A DNA stretch of 58,784 nt. Source: Opitutia bacterium (GTDB taxonomy: Bacteria; Verrucomicrobiota; Verrucomicrobiia; Opitutales; Opitutaceae). Positions within the stretch are counted from its first letter, which is position 1. Every line of letters starts with the position of its first letter. The position numbers and the translations under genes are program-made. Where the stretch lies: NCBI GenBank assembly GCA_947474365.1, contig CANJIU010000057.1, positions 1 to 58,784 on the forward strand. The letters run 5' to 3'. Under the pieces are notes generated by a model. That model was given only the letters and a program-made list of their open reading frames with translations. It made no database searches and was not told the origin of the DNA. Below, in pieces: positions 26,647-35,370 of this stretch.

Positions 26647-27822
26647 ATGATCCCAACCCCGGACCCCACCCCCACCCCCAAGACCAAGAAATCCGTCGCG
26701 CTCTCCGGGGTCGCCGCCGGCAACACCGCGATCTGCACCGTGGGGCAGACCGGCAACGATCTTCATTACCGCGGCTACGACATCGCCGACCTTGCCCGCA
26801 ATGCGACCTATGAGGAGGTCGCCCACCTGCTCATCCACGAGCGCCTGCCCAACGCCGGCGAACTCGCCGCGTATCGTGCGCGCCTGATTTCGCTCCGCGG
26901 CATTCCCGCGCCCGTCCGCGCCGTCCTTGAGCAACTGCCCGCGTCCGCCCACACCATGGGCGTCATGCGCACGGCGTGCTCCACACTCGGCGCCCTCAGT
27001 CCGGAACGCGCACCCGCCGGCAGTGCCGGCCCCACCGACGTCGCGGCCGCCCGCGAGATCGCCGACCGGCTGATCGCGAGCTTTCCGTCGATGCTGCTCT
27101 ACTGGCACCACTTCGCGACCACCGGCAAACGCATCGAGGTCGAAACCGACGAACCCTCGGTGGCCGCGCATTTTCTCCGCCTGCTGCATCAACGCCCCCC
27201 GTCGCTCCTCCACGCCCGCGCCCTCGATCGCTCGCTCATCCTTTATGCGGAGCACGAATTCAACGCGTCGACCTTCACCGCGCGCGTCATCGCCGGTACC
27301 GGCTCGGGACTCTATTCCTGCGTGACCGGTGCCATCGGCGCGCTGCGCGGTCCGAAACATGGCGGCGCCAACGAGGTCGCCCACGAGATCCAACTCCGTT
27401 ATCGCACGCCCGACGAAGCCGAGGCGGACATCCGCGCCCGCGTCGCCCGCAAGGAAATCGTCATCGGTTTCGGCCATCCCGTCTACACCATCGGCGATCC
27501 CCGCAACCCGATCATCCGCGACATCGCCCGCGAACTTTGCACCGAAGCCGGCCGGCCGGAAGTCTTCGCCGTCTGCGAGCGCATCGAGCGCGTGATGTGG
27601 GACCTGAAGAAAATGTTTCCCAACCTCGATTGGTATAGCGCGCCGGCCTACGACATGATGGGCGTGCCCACGTCATTCTTCACGCCGCTCTTTGTCATCG
27701 CCCGCACTGCCGGCTGGTGCGCGCACGTCATCGAACAACGCCAGGACGGCCGCATCATCCGACCCAGCGCAAACTACACCGGCCCCGAGAACCGGCCGTT
27801 CGTGCCGATCGAGAAACGGTAG
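26647..27822 (+). CDS. prpC: 2-methylcitrate synthase
   Basis: 391 residues from ATG 26647; the same frame is open upstream within prpB but that part is not protein-like for this family. It condenses propionyl-CoA with oxaloacetate. Citrate-synthase fold with catalytic residues in GPKHGGANE (His), GFGHPVYT (His) and NLDWYSAPAYDMMGVP (Asp), plus YRGYDIADLA at the N-terminus. The context with prpB and prpD, and the short length, indicate methylcitrate rather than citrate synthase. Confidence 0.94.
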   Translation: MIPTPDPTPTPKTKKSVALSGVAAGNTAICTVGQTGNDLHYRGYDIADLARNATYEEVAHLLIHERLPNAGELAAYRARLISLRGIPAPVRAVLEQLPASAHTMGVMRTACSTLGALSPERAPAGSAGPTDVAAAREIADRLIASFPSMLLYWHHFATTGKRIEVETDEPSVAAHFLRLLHQRPPSLLHARALDRSLILYAEHEFNASTFTARVIAGTGSGLYSCVTGAIGALRGPKHGGANEVAHEIQLRYRTPDEAEADIRARVARKEIVIGFGHPVYTIGDPRNPIIRDIARELCTEAGRPEVFAVCERIERVMWDLKKMFPNLDWYSAPAYDMMGVPTSFFTPLFVIARTAGWCAHVIEQRQDGRIIRPSANYTGPENRPFVPIEKR

Positions 27823-27896
27823 CGCAAATAGACGTTCACTCCTACTTTTTTCCGTTTCCCGTCACCGACGGTCTCTCCTCTGGAACATCAAACCGC

Positions 27897-28021
27897 GGGA
27901 ACGCTAATCCTCGCTAATTTCCGCTAATAAAACCAACACCCGCGCTTCGCCGATTAGGCGAAGCACGCATTCTCCCAATCGCTCCCAAAGCTTCGCAAAA
28001 TGAGCGAAGATTAGCGTTCCC
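27897..28021. repeat. Structured intergenic repeat between prpC and prpD
   Basis: Outer 13-bp inverted repeat GGGAACGCTAATC (27897-27909) / GATTAGCGTTCCC (28009-28021), extending imperfectly inward to about 25 bp. The left arm has CGCTAAT three times at 10-bp steps (27902, 27912, 27922). Inside is an 8-bp stem GCTTCGCC/GGCGAAGC (27944-27964) and a smaller CTTCGC/GCGAAG stem (27991-28009). It looks like a REP or MITE-type element dropped into the operon, or a processing or attenuation structure. Confidence 0.6.
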
Positions 28022-28060
28022 CTTCCTTTTTTCATCTTCTTCTCCGTCTCACGTCCCCGC

Positions 28061-29545
28061 ATGTCATCCCCCATTTCCAACGTCCGTCCTCCCGCCGACG
28101 CGCTCCTCGCCGAAATCGCCGACTACGCGCTGAACTATCGCTCACCGAGCGACGAGGCCCTCGACACGGCGCGCTGGTGTCTCGCCGACACGCTCGCGTG
28201 CGGCATCATGGCGCTCGCCTATCCCGCGTGCACCAAGCTCCTCGGCCCACTCGTCTCTGGCACGACGATCGCCAACGGCGCGCGCGTCCCCGGGACCAGC
28301 TACGAACTCGATCCGGTGCAGGCCGCATTCAACATCGGCACGATTGTCCGCTGGCTCGACTTCAACGACACCTGGCTCGCCGCCGAATGGGGCCACCCGT
28401 CCGACAATCTCGGCGCCATCCTGGCCGTCACGGATTGGATCAGTCGCACCAAAGCCGCGGGGCAACCGCTCGCCGCGTTCAACACTCCGCTCACCGCCCT
28501 CAACGCTCAACCCGGCCCCACCGTCCGCGACGTCCTCGTCGCCATGGTCAAAGCCCACGAGATCCAGGGCGTGCTCGCCCTCGAAAATTCCTTCAACCGC
28601 GTCGGACTCGACCATGTGTTACTTGTGCGCATTGCCTCCACTGCCGTCGCCACCGCTCTCCTCGGCGGCACGCGCGAACAAATCATCAACGCCCTCTCCC
28701 ACGCGTGGCTCGACGGCTCCGCGCTGCGCACGTATCGCCACGCCCCCAACACCGGCTCCCGCAAATCCTGGGCGGCCGGCGACGCCACGAGCCGCGCGGT
28801 CCGCCTCGCACTGATCGCCATGACCGGCGAGATGGGTTACCCGTCCGCGCTCAGCGCCAAGACGTGGGGCTTTCAGGACGTCGCCTTCAAGGGCAACCCG
28901 GTGAAGCTCGCGCGCCCGCTCGACAGCTATGTGATGGAACAGATCCTGTTCAAGATTTCCTTCCCCGCCGAATTCCACGCACAGACGGCCGTGGAGTGCG
29001 CGATGAAACTTCACCCGCTGATCTGCCATCGGCTCGACGCGATCACGCAGATCGAACTCACCACGCACGAGTCCGCCATCCGCATCATCGACAAATCCGG
29101 CCCGCTCCACAACCCGGCCGACCGCGATCACTGCCTGCAATACATGACCGCGATCGGCCTCATCTTCGGCGCGCTGACCGCGGAGCACTACGAGGACAAA
29201 ATCGCCGCGGATCCGCGCATCGACGCGCTGCGCGCGAAGATGGTTGTCGCCGAGGACAAGCAATATTCGCGCGACTACCTCGACGCGGAGAAGCGTTCCA
29301 TCGCCAACGCCGTCCAAATTTTCTTCCGCGATGGCACCAGCACCGAAAAGGTCGTCGTCGAATATCCCATCGGCCACCGCCGGCGCCGTGCCGAAGGCAT
29401 CCCCGTCCTCCGGCAAAAAGCGGAGGCGGCGTTTGCCGTGCACTATGGCGATGCCAAGGCCGCACAACTGGAGTCTCTCTTCTCCGATCGGGCGAAACTC
29501 GAGGCGATAACGGTGCAACGGTTCCTTTCAGGATTCGTCGGGTAA
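28061..29545 (+). CDS. prpD: 2-methylcitrate dehydratase
   Basis: 494 residues, the usual PrpD length. MmgE/PrpD family: RWCLADTLACGIMAL, GTSYELDPVQAAFNIGTIVRWLDFNDTWLAAEWGHPSDNLG (split here by sense), SFNRVGLDH and RIIDKSGPLHNPADRDHCLQY. It dehydrates 2-methylcitrate to 2-methyl-cis-aconitate without an iron-sulfur cluster. Third gene of the prp set, separated from prpC by 238 bp that hold a structured repeat. No prpE or prpR is present nearby. Confidence 0.96.
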   Translation: MSSPISNVRPPADALLAEIADYALNYRSPSDEALDTARWCLADTLACGIMALAYPACTKLLGPLVSGTTIANGARVPGTSYELDPVQAAFNIGTIVRWLDFNDTWLAAEWGHPSDNLGAILAVTDWISRTKAAGQPLAAFNTPLTALNAQPGPTVRDVLVAMVKAHEIQGVLALENSFNRVGLDHVLLVRIASTAVATALLGGTREQIINALSHAWLDGSALRTYRHAPNTGSRKSWAAGDATSRAVRLALIAMTGEMGYPSALSAKTWGFQDVAFKGNPVKLARPLDSYVMEQILFKISFPAEFHAQTAVECAMKLHPLICHRLDAITQIELTTHESAIRIIDKSGPLHNPADRDHCLQYMTAIGLIFGALTAEHYEDKIAADPRIDALRAKMVVAEDKQYSRDYLDAEKRSIANAVQIFFRDGTSTEKVVVEYPIGHRRRRAEGIPVLRQKAEAAFAVHYGDAKAAQLESLFSDRAKLEAITVQRFLSGFVG

Positions 29546-29597
29546 TGCGTTTTGGAATCCATCCGACAAATTCCCCGCTGCGCCACGAACCACGCCC

Positions 29598-30785
29598 CTA
29601 CCTCCAGTCATCGCCCGGGATGATTCGACGCATGAACGCATCGAAAAGCGGCACGGTGAACGCCGTATCTCCGTGGCTCGGGCTCCACACCATGCCTTTG
29701 GCGATGAGCTGACTCCGGGTTGGTCCCAATGATGTCACTCCGCGTCCAAGTTGCTCGGCAACGTCACCCGAACGATGCGGCCCCGGCCCCATCTCCGCCA
29801 TTGCCCTCAGGTATTTTTTTTCCACTGGCGTCAGCCGATCAAAACGCACGCGAAAAAAGCTTTCGTCCAAGGCGGCGATCGCAGCCACCGACGCCGTTTC
29901 GACATCCTGTCTGGTGATCGGCGACACCTTCGCGGTGTCCCAAGTGTGTTTTCCCCATTCCTGCAAAAAATAGGGATAGCGCTGGGTCTTGGCCAGAATC
30001 GACTCCAAGGCTTCCGCGTCGATGCTCACGCCGTTCGCTTCAACCGGCTTGGCGATCGCGATGCGAGCCGCCGATGCAGTCAATGGGCCGATTTCCGGAA
30101 AATCAAAAAGCCGCTCGGCGTATGACTTTGCCTTGCCCATGCGACCGCGAAGTTGCGGCAACCCTGCACCGACCATCACGACCGGCAGGCGTCGTTGGGC
30201 GGTGCGGTGCAGCGCGGTGATAAGTGAAGCCAGTTCCGGCTCCTCCACGTACTGCAGTTCATCGATGAATATTACCAACGCCGTTCCCGCCTTTTGCGCA
30301 GCCGCCCCGACGGTTTCGAGCAATGCCTGCAAGTCATGCTCCAAATCGCCGTTGTCGGCCAGTCCCGGTTCGGGTTCGAAATCAAATCCGACTTCGATGT
30401 CTTCGTATTTAACTTTGAGCGCTTTCGCGAAGCCGGCGAGACCACGCAACGCGCGTTGGGCGAGATCCCTCGCCAGGTCATTCCGGGAAAGCCGCAACAA
30501 AGCCACCCTCAGTTGGGGAGCCAATAGCGCGGGCAGCGAACGGCTTTCAGGCGCTTCGATTCGCATGGTTTGAATGCCCCTGCCCTCCGCGTCATCTCTC
30601 ATGCGATCAAGCAACACCGTCTTCCCGACCCCTCGCAAACCAACCATCAAAACGCTTTTAGCCGGCGACCCGCGTCGCACCCGCTCGATCACAACCCGAA
30701 TCGTTTCACGTAGCTCGTCACGTCCCGCGAGTTCGGGCGGCGGCGTCCCCGCACCGGGAGCGAAAGGGTTGAGCACCGGATCCAT
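29598..30785 (-). CDS. Orphan AAA ATPase with winged-helix-like C-terminus
   Basis: 395 residues. AAA_16-like P-loop ATPase: Walker A GLRGVGKT (49-56), Walker B LVIFIDELQYVEEPE (~170), sensor-like PVVMVGAGLPQLRG, then a lid. After about residue 310 a winged-helix-like region (DRLTPVEKKYLRAMAEM, RSGDVAEQLGR, SLGPTRSQLIAKGMV). The layout resembles Orc1/Cdc6-like and STAND-type proteins. Such single-gene ATPases are found in mobile or defence contexts, but nothing nearby shows that here. It has its own AT-rich promoter and is convergent with prpD (52-bp gap). Confidence 0.85.
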   Translation of the reverse strand: MDPVLNPFAPGAGTPPPELAGRDELRETIRVVIERVRRGSPAKSVLMVGLRGVGKTVLLDRMRDDAEGRGIQTMRIEAPESRSLPALLAPQLRVALLRLSRNDLARDLAQRALRGLAGFAKALKVKYEDIEVGFDFEPEPGLADNGDLEHDLQALLETVGAAAQKAGTALVIFIDELQYVEEPELASLITALHRTAQRRLPVVMVGAGLPQLRGRMGKAKSYAERLFDFPEIGPLTASAARIAIAKPVEANGVSIDAEALESILAKTQRYPYFLQEWGKHTWDTAKVSPITRQDVETASVAAIAALDESFFRVRFDRLTPVEKKYLRAMAEMGPGPHRSGDVAEQLGRGVTSLGPTRSQLIAKGMVWSPSHGDTAFTVPLFDAFMRRIIPGDDWR

Positions 30786-30803
30786 ACCAGCGACTTAGTA
30801 GGG

Positions 30804-30840
30804 TTATTATCGAGTTTACAATAATAAACTAAACTTTCAA
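30804..30840 (-). promoter_or_regulatory. Promoter and possible operator of AAA ATPase gene
   Basis: Read on the minus strand: -35 TTGAAA (30840-30835), 16-bp spacer, -10 TAAACT (30818-30813), about 28 bp before the ATG at 30785. TTATTAT (30804-30810) and ATAATAA (30821-30827) form a perfect 7-bp inverted repeat bracketing the -10. Strongly AT-rich in a GC-rich window. Confidence 0.4.
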
Positions 30841-30873
30841 ATTTCATTCAAAATAGGAAATCCACCACGGCCC

Positions 30874-33012
30874 TCACGGCGCGGGCTTCTGAAACTCCTT
30901 CCGCAGGTACGCCACCACATCGCGAATCGCCTGCGGCGGGAGCACATTTCCCCACGGCGGCATCGCCAGCACCCCGGGCGGCGTCGGAAGTTTTCCCTCG
31001 GCGATCACTGCGATCAGTTCGTCGTCGGCTTTGCTCAGCGGGCCACCGGCCATCGTGTAATCCGGCGTTCCAACCTGCTTCGAGCCTTTCCCGTCCGCCT
31101 GATGGCAAACCAGGCAATTAAGACGATACACCTCCGCCCCGCGCATCGGATCGCCCGCGCGCAGCGGTTCCGCCGCCTTGGCGACCAACCGCGACGGGCC
31201 GGGCTTCGTCTCGCCGTTTTTCAACCGGTTTAACGTGTAGTAGGCCGTGAGATTCAACAACGGACTACCCATCCGGCTCGTCACATTTCGATTTACCACA
31301 AACTCGTAAACGTAGCCGGGCTGGAGTTCGACCAACTCCAATTCCAGCGCGCGGCCATCGGGTTCAAGGCGAGCGGCCGCGATGGGAACGTCCACCTGAT
31401 TGATCCGCAGCGAGCCATCCTGCGGATGGTAGTTATACTGGAAACGCCGCACCTGATAATTTCGCGGCTCTCCCGCGGACACTCCCATCGCCGCCGTGAA
31501 ACGCAGGGCGAAGCCCTTGTCCGTCAGCCTCAGCGTTTGAATTTCCGTCGGCATTTCGCCCGTCCAAACCACCCGCTGAATGCCCTCGTTTCCTTCGGTC
31601 GACATCCAGCCCCGGACCGTTTGCGCAATGTACAGCGCACCATCCGGCCCAAAGGCGTTGTGCATCCCGCCGATGCGCAGGCCCTGTCCGCGGAGGAAGG
31701 GAAACGCCGCACCCTGGTAGGCGCCCGCGATTTTTTCGAGGTCCACGCGCATCAGAAGACTGGAGACATCGCCCAGAAACACCTGGCCGCCGAACGGGCC
31801 GAACTTCCCTCCGGTCAAGTCCCAGATCGGCTGCCCGGGTGACGTTCCCATCAGCCCGCGGGGAAGCGTGATGCTCGGCAGCCGCCGCAGCTCCGCGAGC
31901 TGCTCGATCGTCATCTTCCGATCCTTGTAGTCGGGATGCCATTTCAAGCTGTCGGGATGGCCGTAAAATCCTCCCTTCTCGACGTGGGTGAGCGTCGAGG
32001 TCGGGATCCAGGCTCCCGGACAGTCGCTGATGAACAATTCATCCTGCGGGCTCACGCCGACGCCGAGCGGCTGCCGGAAGCCCGAGGCAAACGGAACCAA
32101 TTTCCCGCTCGGACTGATTTGGAAGGCCCAACCCTGGTACTGCGCCACCGACCGGTGTCCGTCGGGCACCGGCCCTTTCCCGGTCCACGGCATGAACTGC
32201 TCGGTCTGCAACGGACCGCGGACCCACGGGAGATCCACGCCACGGCCGAACGAGCACAGCCCGGACGAAGCGTACAAGTTCCCCGCCTTGTCCCGCGCCA
32301 GGCCATACGAGAATTCATGGTAGCTACCGGTGATGCCCCAGTCGTCGGCCACTGTTTCGTAGACGTCTGCGATCCCGTCACCGTTCGTATCGCGCAACCG
32401 GGTGATCTCGGGCCGCTGAATCACCACGACGTCGGACTCGTCGTTGGCAACGAGTCCGAAGCCTTCGTAGACGCCGGAGGCAAACCGCCGCCACGCCCCG
32501 TCCGCGTATCCGCGAATCCACACCTCGCCGCGCCGGTTGGTCACGACGAGGCTACCTTTCGGGGTGAACGCCACGCCCGAGACCTCCCCGATCATCTGCT
32601 GCGGCAGCCGGAGCGTCTCCACGCGATAAGGCGAGCGCTGGAGGGGGCGCAATTCGAAGTGGCGCACGACCGCGTCGCCGACCGCGACGTCCACGTGCAG
32701 CTTCACCTCTTCAAAATCCGGGGCGGTCACCCAAAGCTCGTAAGCGCCGGGCGGCACCTCCACCTGATAGGTGCCATCACTCTTCACCTTCTGGATGATC
32801 TGACTGTTCTCCCGGCCGACCAGCGTCGGGCCTTCGACCCGCACCTGCGCGCGCGCGACCGGCGCATCGGAGTCCGCCTTGCGGACCCGACCGGAGACAC
32901 GGGCGTTCTGCGCCGGCGCCGCCGCGGCCGAAAGCGCAACACCCAACCAAACCAGATAAGCGATCCAACCGTGCCGCCACCGGACGAAAGAAAGTGCAGT
33001 CTCTGTCCTCAT
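30874..33012 (-). CDS. Exported dehydrogenase-like protein with C-terminal cytochrome c
   Basis: 712 residues. Signal peptide to about residue 32 (ALSAAAA). Residues ~37-125 are a carboxypeptidase regulatory-like Ig fold (VSGRVRKADSDAPVARAQVRV). Then a six-bladed propeller resembling PQQ/soluble glucose dehydrogenase-type verrucomicrobial dehydrogenases (ISPSGKLVPFASGFRQPLGVG, GMHNAFGPDGALYIAQ). C-terminal cytochrome c with haem motif C633-LV-C636-H637 and a Met ligand near LAMPPWG. It probably oxidises a sugar or related substrate and passes electrons to its own haem. Its start overlaps the ThuA-like gene's stop by 4 bp. Confidence 0.87.
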   Translation of the reverse strand: MRTETALSFVRWRHGWIAYLVWLGVALSAAAAPAQNARVSGRVRKADSDAPVARAQVRVEGPTLVGRENSQIIQKVKSDGTYQVEVPPGAYELWVTAPDFEEVKLHVDVAVGDAVVRHFELRPLQRSPYRVETLRLPQQMIGEVSGVAFTPKGSLVVTNRRGEVWIRGYADGAWRRFASGVYEGFGLVANDESDVVVIQRPEITRLRDTNGDGIADVYETVADDWGITGSYHEFSYGLARDKAGNLYASSGLCSFGRGVDLPWVRGPLQTEQFMPWTGKGPVPDGHRSVAQYQGWAFQISPSGKLVPFASGFRQPLGVGVSPQDELFISDCPGAWIPTSTLTHVEKGGFYGHPDSLKWHPDYKDRKMTIEQLAELRRLPSITLPRGLMGTSPGQPIWDLTGGKFGPFGGQVFLGDVSSLLMRVDLEKIAGAYQGAAFPFLRGQGLRIGGMHNAFGPDGALYIAQTVRGWMSTEGNEGIQRVVWTGEMPTEIQTLRLTDKGFALRFTAAMGVSAGEPRNYQVRRFQYNYHPQDGSLRINQVDVPIAAARLEPDGRALELELVELQPGYVYEFVVNRNVTSRMGSPLLNLTAYYTLNRLKNGETKPGPSRLVAKAAEPLRAGDPMRGAEVYRLNCLVCHQADGKGSKQVGTPDYTMAGGPLSKADDELIAVIAEGKLPTPPGVLAMPPWGNVLPPQAIRDVVAYLRKEFQKPAP

Positions 33013-34301
33013 CGGATGCCCCCTCCGGTTTTGCGGCGAATTTCAATCGTGAATTCTCCGGCCGCGTGGGACGGGAAACAGCACGCGTTGCCGTCGCTCT
33101 CCACGCCCCGCGCAACCACCTCGGCGCCGTGCTGCGCCTCGAGGTTCACCCAAAGAGATTGCTTCCCCGGGCCGATGCGGAATTGCCGGGAGATTCCCTT
33201 GCCGTCCTCGAGCGCCCGAATCGTCTCGTACACGTCCCGGCCGTCGATCTCGTAGTGAAACTCCGGCCCGTCGGCCTTTAGTGCGTAACCGCGAAACCGA
33301 AAATGCGGTTCGCTGCCCGGCGACCCCAGTCGCAGCGGCTGCCACAGTTTCTCCCGGTAGAAGACATCGCCGAAGATACGGGCCGGAGCGCCCTGCTTCG
33401 TCAGCCAACGCGGCCGGAGATCCACAAAATCTCCGTCCCAAACATAGTTGATCCCGCCGCGGACCGGATCGAGGCAAACTCCGGGTCCGTTGGGAAACGT
33501 AATCGCAATGGAACCGGGAAAGGAGTCCGGCATGAACGTCCGTTGCACCGCCGGTACCGCGTTCGGAATCGGCCGGCCGCAAACCCAAAGAAGGGCGTTG
33601 CCGACGATCTGCTGGTACGCGGGGTCGAGGATCACACTCTCCGCGGCGGGCACGAGATGGCAAAGACGGCCGGCGGGGCGTCGGCGCACCCACGCGAGTG
33701 GCGTGGTCTCCTCGCCGACGGTGCCTTCCATGATCATCTCGGCATCGTCGGCCAATTTCGCGAACGCCGGCATCGCCTGCTCGGTCTCAAACCGGGTGAC
33801 ACCGCCGAAGATCGGGTGGGGAAACAGATTGATCACCGTCAGGCGCTCTCCGCCGGCAAAACTTCCACCCGGCGTCGCGCCGAGGACTTCTTCAATGAAC
33901 CCGGGCATCGACGACCAAGGCTCCCTCATGGCGCCGAGGACGACAAAGCCTTTTCCGGAATGAAGGAATTCGCGGAGAATGGCGGCATCAGCGGCGCCCA
34001 GCGCACCCGGACCGTGATAAAAAATCGCCGCCTGCGCGGTGCGCAGCATCTCCAGTGAACGCGTTCCACCCGTCTTGAGATCGGTCGGAGCCAGCGTGCA
34101 ATTGACGTTGTGGGTTTTTTCCAAGAACGGTCGCAGCGTGGCAAGGGCTCGCTCCGAATGCTCGCCAGCACCGACCAGGCAAACCGCCAACCGCTCGGCC
34201 ACCGGGGCTGCAACGCCCCAATGCCCGGGCCACGCGAACAGCAGGCACGCGAATGCCACTCCCCGCGTCCACCAGCGACGACGACTCGCGTTCACGTTCA
34301 T
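33009..34301 (-). CDS. ThuA-like exported protein
   Basis: 430 residues from ATG 34301 (signal peptide to about residue 33, GVAA); the frame extends to 34343. N-terminal ~200 residues have the ThuA / class I amidotransferase-like layout: AIFYHGPGALGAADAAILREFL, GKGFVVLGAMREPW and HPIFGGVTRFE. The C-terminal ~200 residues (GGINYVWDGDFVDLRPRWLTKQ, FRGYALKADGPEFHYEIDG) are of the kind found fused to or near cytochrome-bearing dehydrogenases in Verrucomicrobiota and Planctomycetes. Middle gene of the three-gene operon; catalytic activity is unproven for ThuA proteins. Confidence 0.82.
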   Translation of the reverse strand: MNVNASRRRWWTRGVAFACLLFAWPGHWGVAAPVAERLAVCLVGAGEHSERALATLRPFLEKTHNVNCTLAPTDLKTGGTRSLEMLRTAQAAIFYHGPGALGAADAAILREFLHSGKGFVVLGAMREPWSSMPGFIEEVLGATPGGSFAGGERLTVINLFPHPIFGGVTRFETEQAMPAFAKLADDAEMIMEGTVGEETTPLAWVRRRPAGRLCHLVPAAESVILDPAYQQIVGNALLWVCGRPIPNAVPAVQRTFMPDSFPGSIAITFPNGPGVCLDPVRGGINYVWDGDFVDLRPRWLTKQGAPARIFGDVFYREKLWQPLRLGSPGSEPHFRFRGYALKADGPEFHYEIDGRDVYETIRALEDGKGISRQFRIGPGKQSLWVNLEAQHGAEVVARGVESDGNACCFPSHAAGEFTIEIRRKTGGGIR

Positions 34302-34326
34302 CCGAAAAGCCTCTTCCGTCGCACGT

Positions 34327-35124
34327 TCACGGTTCCCCTCCAAACGGGCTGGTTCGTTCAGAAAGGATCACCCGGCCAAACCGATCGGGGGTATGAAATG
34401 ACGGTTTGTCGGTGTCCGCGCGCGACCACTGGCTGTACTGGAAGTTCGTCTTTCCACCCTGCCGATTCAGATTCAGGTGCATCACCGTGCCCGCGCGGGG
34501 AGGCGTCGCCTTCGCCACCTTGGAAAAATTCCGGAATGGGATCGCCACCTCGACCTGCCAATAGTGATCGATGTCGCTGTCGTCGTTCAACGTACCGACA
34601 TAGGTCCCGGCAATCAGCACCCCCTCTGCGTCCCACTTCGGCGCCCGTGGCTTGTTCGGACCATCGGGACGGAAATTGTCGATAATCCCGCCGAGGACGT
34701 TGAACTCGAGGTTGAAGTAGACGTTCGGCGTGTCCGCGTTCGGCGCGAGCATCACCTCGAAACAGTCGTCCTCGGCAATCTTACCATCTCGTTCGGTATG
34801 TCGCGCCGTGATATGCGCATCCTCACAGATGACTCCCACGTAGAGGTATTCGTCGTCCCAGAGGAGCTTAGCGCGCGTCTGCTCCTTCCTGCCCTGCTTC
34901 CACCAGGTGAAAACAAAATCGCCCACGTGCGGCGCCGCAAACCACGCCGGTTCGTCCAGCCTGCCATCCACCTTGATCGGAGTTCCCGCCCGCAGAATGG
35001 TGTATTCGGGCGGCTGATATTTGGCCGGAACCTCCGCCTGACAAACAGCCAGGAGGCCGAAGAAAAACGCTGCCGCCCGAGGCAGGAACGAGGAGAGTGC
35101 GCAGGAAAAATCGGCAAGGAGCAT
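34327..35124 (-). CDS. CBM9-like carbohydrate-binding protein
   Basis: 265 residues from ATG 35124 (signal peptide to ~30, LLAVCQAE). Family 9-type carbohydrate-binding fold: IKVDGRLDEPAWFAAPHVGDF, RAKLLWDDEYLYVGVICEDAHI, EDDCFEVMLAPN and VYFNLEFNVLGGIID, followed by YWQVEVAIPFRNF. Known of the family: binds sugar chain ends, often with Ca. First gene of the operon with the ThuA-like and cytochrome proteins (25-bp gap to the next gene). It probably holds the substrate or a glycan near the dehydrogenase. Confidence 0.85.
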   Translation of the reverse strand: MLLADFSCALSSFLPRAAAFFFGLLAVCQAEVPAKYQPPEYTILRAGTPIKVDGRLDEPAWFAAPHVGDFVFTWWKQGRKEQTRAKLLWDDEYLYVGVICEDAHITARHTERDGKIAEDDCFEVMLAPNADTPNVYFNLEFNVLGGIIDNFRPDGPNKPRAPKWDAEGVLIAGTYVGTLNDDSDIDHYWQVEVAIPFRNFSKVAKATPPRAGTVMHLNLNRQGGKTNFQYSQWSRADTDKPSFHTPDRFGRVILSERTSPFGGEP

Positions 35125-35370
35125 GGAGAAAAAGGAAGCAGGCGGTGACGGGTTGTCCGGTATCACGGCGGCAGCCGTGCCCACATTCGATTGGCCGGGT
35201 TGGTGCCGTTCCGCAACAAGGCTGAAGCGCGTCATGGAACAACTACACGCAGATTTCCGGGCCGACGTCCACGCTTGCTGGTCGCGTCAGATTCCCCAAT
35301 CGTTTCCGCCTGCTTCCCCCCTTTCCCCGCCCGTTTCCGCGAACCGTCGACGACCCAACCTGCGATTCCG

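Noticed and set aside
28177..29712. 511-codon plus frame overlapping prpD
   Set aside because: Arg/Pro/His-rich frame-shifted shadow of prpD.
35164..35179. GC-rich 6-bp hairpin in the CBM9/GYF divergent region
   Set aside because: Short and expected by chance at this GC content.
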